This document shows positions 62,808-64,000 of a stretch of 64,000 nucleotides of DNA, piece by piece. Origin of the DNA: Tabrizicola sp. (GTDB taxonomy: Bacteria > Pseudomonadota > Alphaproteobacteria > Rhodobacterales > Rhodobacteraceae). Every line of letters starts with the position of its first letter. Within the stretch, counting starts at the first letter, position 1. A program made the position numbers and the translations under genes. The stretch is from the NCBI GenBank assembly GCA_025458105.1, contig JALOTD010000004.1, positions 1 through 64,000 on the forward strand, in the 5' to 3' direction. Under the pieces are notes generated by a model. The model was not told where the DNA came from. It saw nothing but the letters and a program-made list of their open reading frames with translations, and made no database searches.

Positions 62808-63722
62808 TTGCCGCGGATCCGGTTGATCGAAACTGGCGGGACGATCTGCATGATCCACGGACCGGGTGGGCTGCGGCCTGCCCGGGACCGTGTCGGCACC
62901 GCCATCCGGCAGATCGCATCCACAGTCGACTTCACCGCCGAAGCGCATCAGCCGCTTATCGACAGTGCAGAGGTCGGGCCGGCACTGTGGAACTGGCTGA
63001 TCGGGCGCCTTCTGGCCGAACCCGGGCCGGTCGTCGTCACGCATGGCACCGACACGCTGGCCTTTACCGGCGCGGCCCTGGATGCGGCACTTGCTGGGCT
63101 GGAGGTCTCTGTCGTCCTTTGCGGGGCGATGCAGCCTTTGGACACGCCTGGAGGTGACGCCGAGGGTAACCTGCGGGTGGCCTTGGCGGCGGCAGAGCAG
63201 GCCAAGCCCGGGGTCTGGCTGGCTATCTCGGGACGGCTGATGCCCGCGGGCCGAGTGACGAAGGTTCAAAGTACGGGCAGTGATGCCTTCCAACTGGCCG
63301 GGGAGGTCGCAAGTCCGAAGCCCGGGGCTGGGCGATGGTTCAATCCGTCGCTCAGGGTCGCGGTGCTGACCATTGCACCGGGCCTGACGGCCGAGAGCAT
63401 GGCGGCCATGCTGGCGGGTCTGGATGGCGCAGTGCTGCGGGTCTATGGCGCGGGGACCCTGCCTGCCGCATTGGCTGCACCGATGGCCGAGGCGGTCGCG
63501 CGCGGATGCCGGATCGTTGCCGTAAGCCAGACCCTGCATGGGCAGATTTCTCCGGGAGCTTACGCGGCAGGGGCGCGGCTGTGGGAGGCCGGGGTCATTT
63601 CCGGCGGTGCGCAGTCGGTCGAGCAGGCTTTGGCCCGGCTGTGGTTGCAGATGTCGGCTGCGGCGGACCGAGAGCGACCTGCAGTGTCGCAGTCAGCACA
63701 GGATTTCCCCGTCGTCTCTTGA
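62808..63722 (+). CDS. L-asparaginase (type I/II-like)
   Basis: 304 residues from a TTG start two bases after the gdhA stop. IRLIETGGTICMIHGPGGL carries the first catalytic Thr, and VVTHGTDTLAFTGAALDAALAGLEVSVVLCGAMQPLD the second Thr/Lys motif. A C-terminal domain follows (GLDGAVLRVYGAGTLPAALAAPMAEAVARGCRIV). It hydrolyses asparagine to aspartate and ammonia. No signal peptide, so cytosolic. Confidence 0.87.
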   Translation: MPRIRLIETGGTICMIHGPGGLRPARDRVGTAIRQIASTVDFTAEAHQPLIDSAEVGPALWNWLIGRLLAEPGPVVVTHGTDTLAFTGAALDAALAGLEVSVVLCGAMQPLDTPGGDAEGNLRVALAAAEQAKPGVWLAISGRLMPAGRVTKVQSTGSDAFQLAGEVASPKPGAGRWFNPSLRVAVLTIAPGLTAESMAAMLAGLDGAVLRVYGAGTLPAALAAPMAEAVARGCRIVAVSQTLHGQISPGAYAAGARLWEAGVISGGAQSVEQALARLWLQMSAAADRERPAVSQSAQDFPVVS

Positions 63723-63731
63723 ATAACCGAT

Positions 63732-63761
63732 CCTGTCCCGGTTTGATGCGCGGGACAGGAG
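63732..63761 (+). promoter_or_regulatory. Hairpin overlapping the soxB ribosome-binding site
   Basis: Perfect 9-bp stem CCTGTCCCG / CGGGACAGG with a ten-base loop; the 3' arm runs into the AGGAG ribosome-binding site of soxB. It may act both as terminator of the asparaginase gene and as a translational control element. Inference only. Confidence 0.5.
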
Positions 63762-63764
63762 AAC

Positions 63765-64000
63765 ATGACGATGCGCTATTCCGGCCTGAAGGTCATCACC
63801 GAGGGGCTTTTCGGCAACAAGGGCTGGACGCCTGCCTGGCGCGACCCCTCGCCGAAGGCGGACTACGATGTCGTGATCATCGGCGGCGGTGGGCACGGGC
63901 TGTCGACGGCCTATTACCTGGCCAAGAACCACGGGATCACCAATGTCGCGGTCTTGGAGAAGGGGTATCTCGGGTCCGGCAACATCGGCCGGAATACGAC
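63765..64000 (+). CDS. soxB: Sarcosine oxidase beta subunit (partial)
   Basis: Start of a sarcosine oxidase beta-subunit gene: [79 protein letters not shown], with the FAD GxGxxG motif ([10 protein letters not shown]). It converts sarcosine to glycine plus formaldehyde, feeding one-carbon metabolism downstream of betaine breakdown. The gene continues past the right edge. Confidence 0.93.
   Translation, partial: MTMRYSGLKVITEGLFGNKGWTPAWRDPSPKADYDVVIIGGGGHGLSTAYYLAKNHGITNVAVLEKGYLGSGNIGRNT

Noticed and set aside
1..64000. CRISPR array, rRNA genes or prophage
   Set aside because: No regularly spaced direct repeats, no rRNA-like sequence and no phage structural genes are visible; only the two tRNAs and the Rhs cassette stand out.

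Overview
The window is a gene-dense, GC-rich chromosomal segment of an alphaproteobacterium, most likely family Rhodobacteraceae (Rhodobacter/Tabrizicola/Gemmobacter-like). The evidence is a PccR-controlled propionyl-CoA cluster with TTTGCAAA operators, BetI/BetA next to ChoX, the ppx-ppk-hda-AI-2E neighbourhood, short insertion-free ProRS, LolD with a single Lol permease, a paired H-NOX-like/GGDEF sensor, and many tiny Rhodobacterales-type lipoproteins. Species cannot be named from the sequence alone.

Layout. 1-2.9 kb: choline uptake and oxidation (choX divergent from betI-betA with a BetI-type palindrome between them). 3-14.7 kb: propionyl-CoA assimilation (pccR, pccB, pccA, mcm) with efflux genes and a run of small lipoproteins inside it. 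14.97-19.8 kb: a minus-strand run of EEP nuclease, TerB/DnaJ, GNAT, VOC and ppx. 20-25 kb: ppk, RDD protein, hda and AI-2E permease. 25.2-26.6 kb: PepSY, cytochrome b561 and a membrane-anchored LuxR regulator. 26.6-32.4 kb: an accessory region with a mosaic pentapeptide-repeat membrane protein, two orphan GlpP/GlpQ-like permeases, and a truncated Rhs core carrying a C-terminal toxin and a zinc-ribbon immunity candidate. 32.5-45.3 kb: proS, AKR, TrhA, MDR and DUF2306 genes, an XRE/membrane pair, ThuA, LolF-LolD, cytochrome c, DUF4153, and the H-NOX-like/diguanylate cyclase pair. 45.3-49.3 kb: a YnjBCD-like ABC importer. 49.4-52.3 kb: two identical tRNA-Glu genes around an MltB-type lytic transglycosylase, then recJ. 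52.5-54.1 kb: an AT-richer TetR/azoreductase module. 54.2-61 kb: glpX, a hypothetical protein, hom and Tad pilus pseudopilin-type genes. 61.4-64 kb: glutamate dehydrogenase, asparaginase and the start of soxB.

Two things stand out. First, a composite repeat (perfect 16-bp palindrome TGTCCACGCGTGGACA, exactly 17 variable bases, then a conserved GATTTCAA-GGGTTGGCTGTGG-type block, usually ending near TTAACC) occurs four times. Two inverted copies bracket the Rhs toxin/immunity cassette like terminal inverted repeats. Second, pccR, pccB, pccA (twice), tadG and probably choX all show short internal losses of conserved protein sequence, often out of frame. Either the assembly is dropping segments of roughly 30-150 bases, or several genes, including three of the propionyl-CoA carboxylation system, have really been disabled. 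Also notable: the H-NOX-like protein has lost the heme-ligating histidine, and a 214-bp foldback element lies between mcm and its convergent neighbour.
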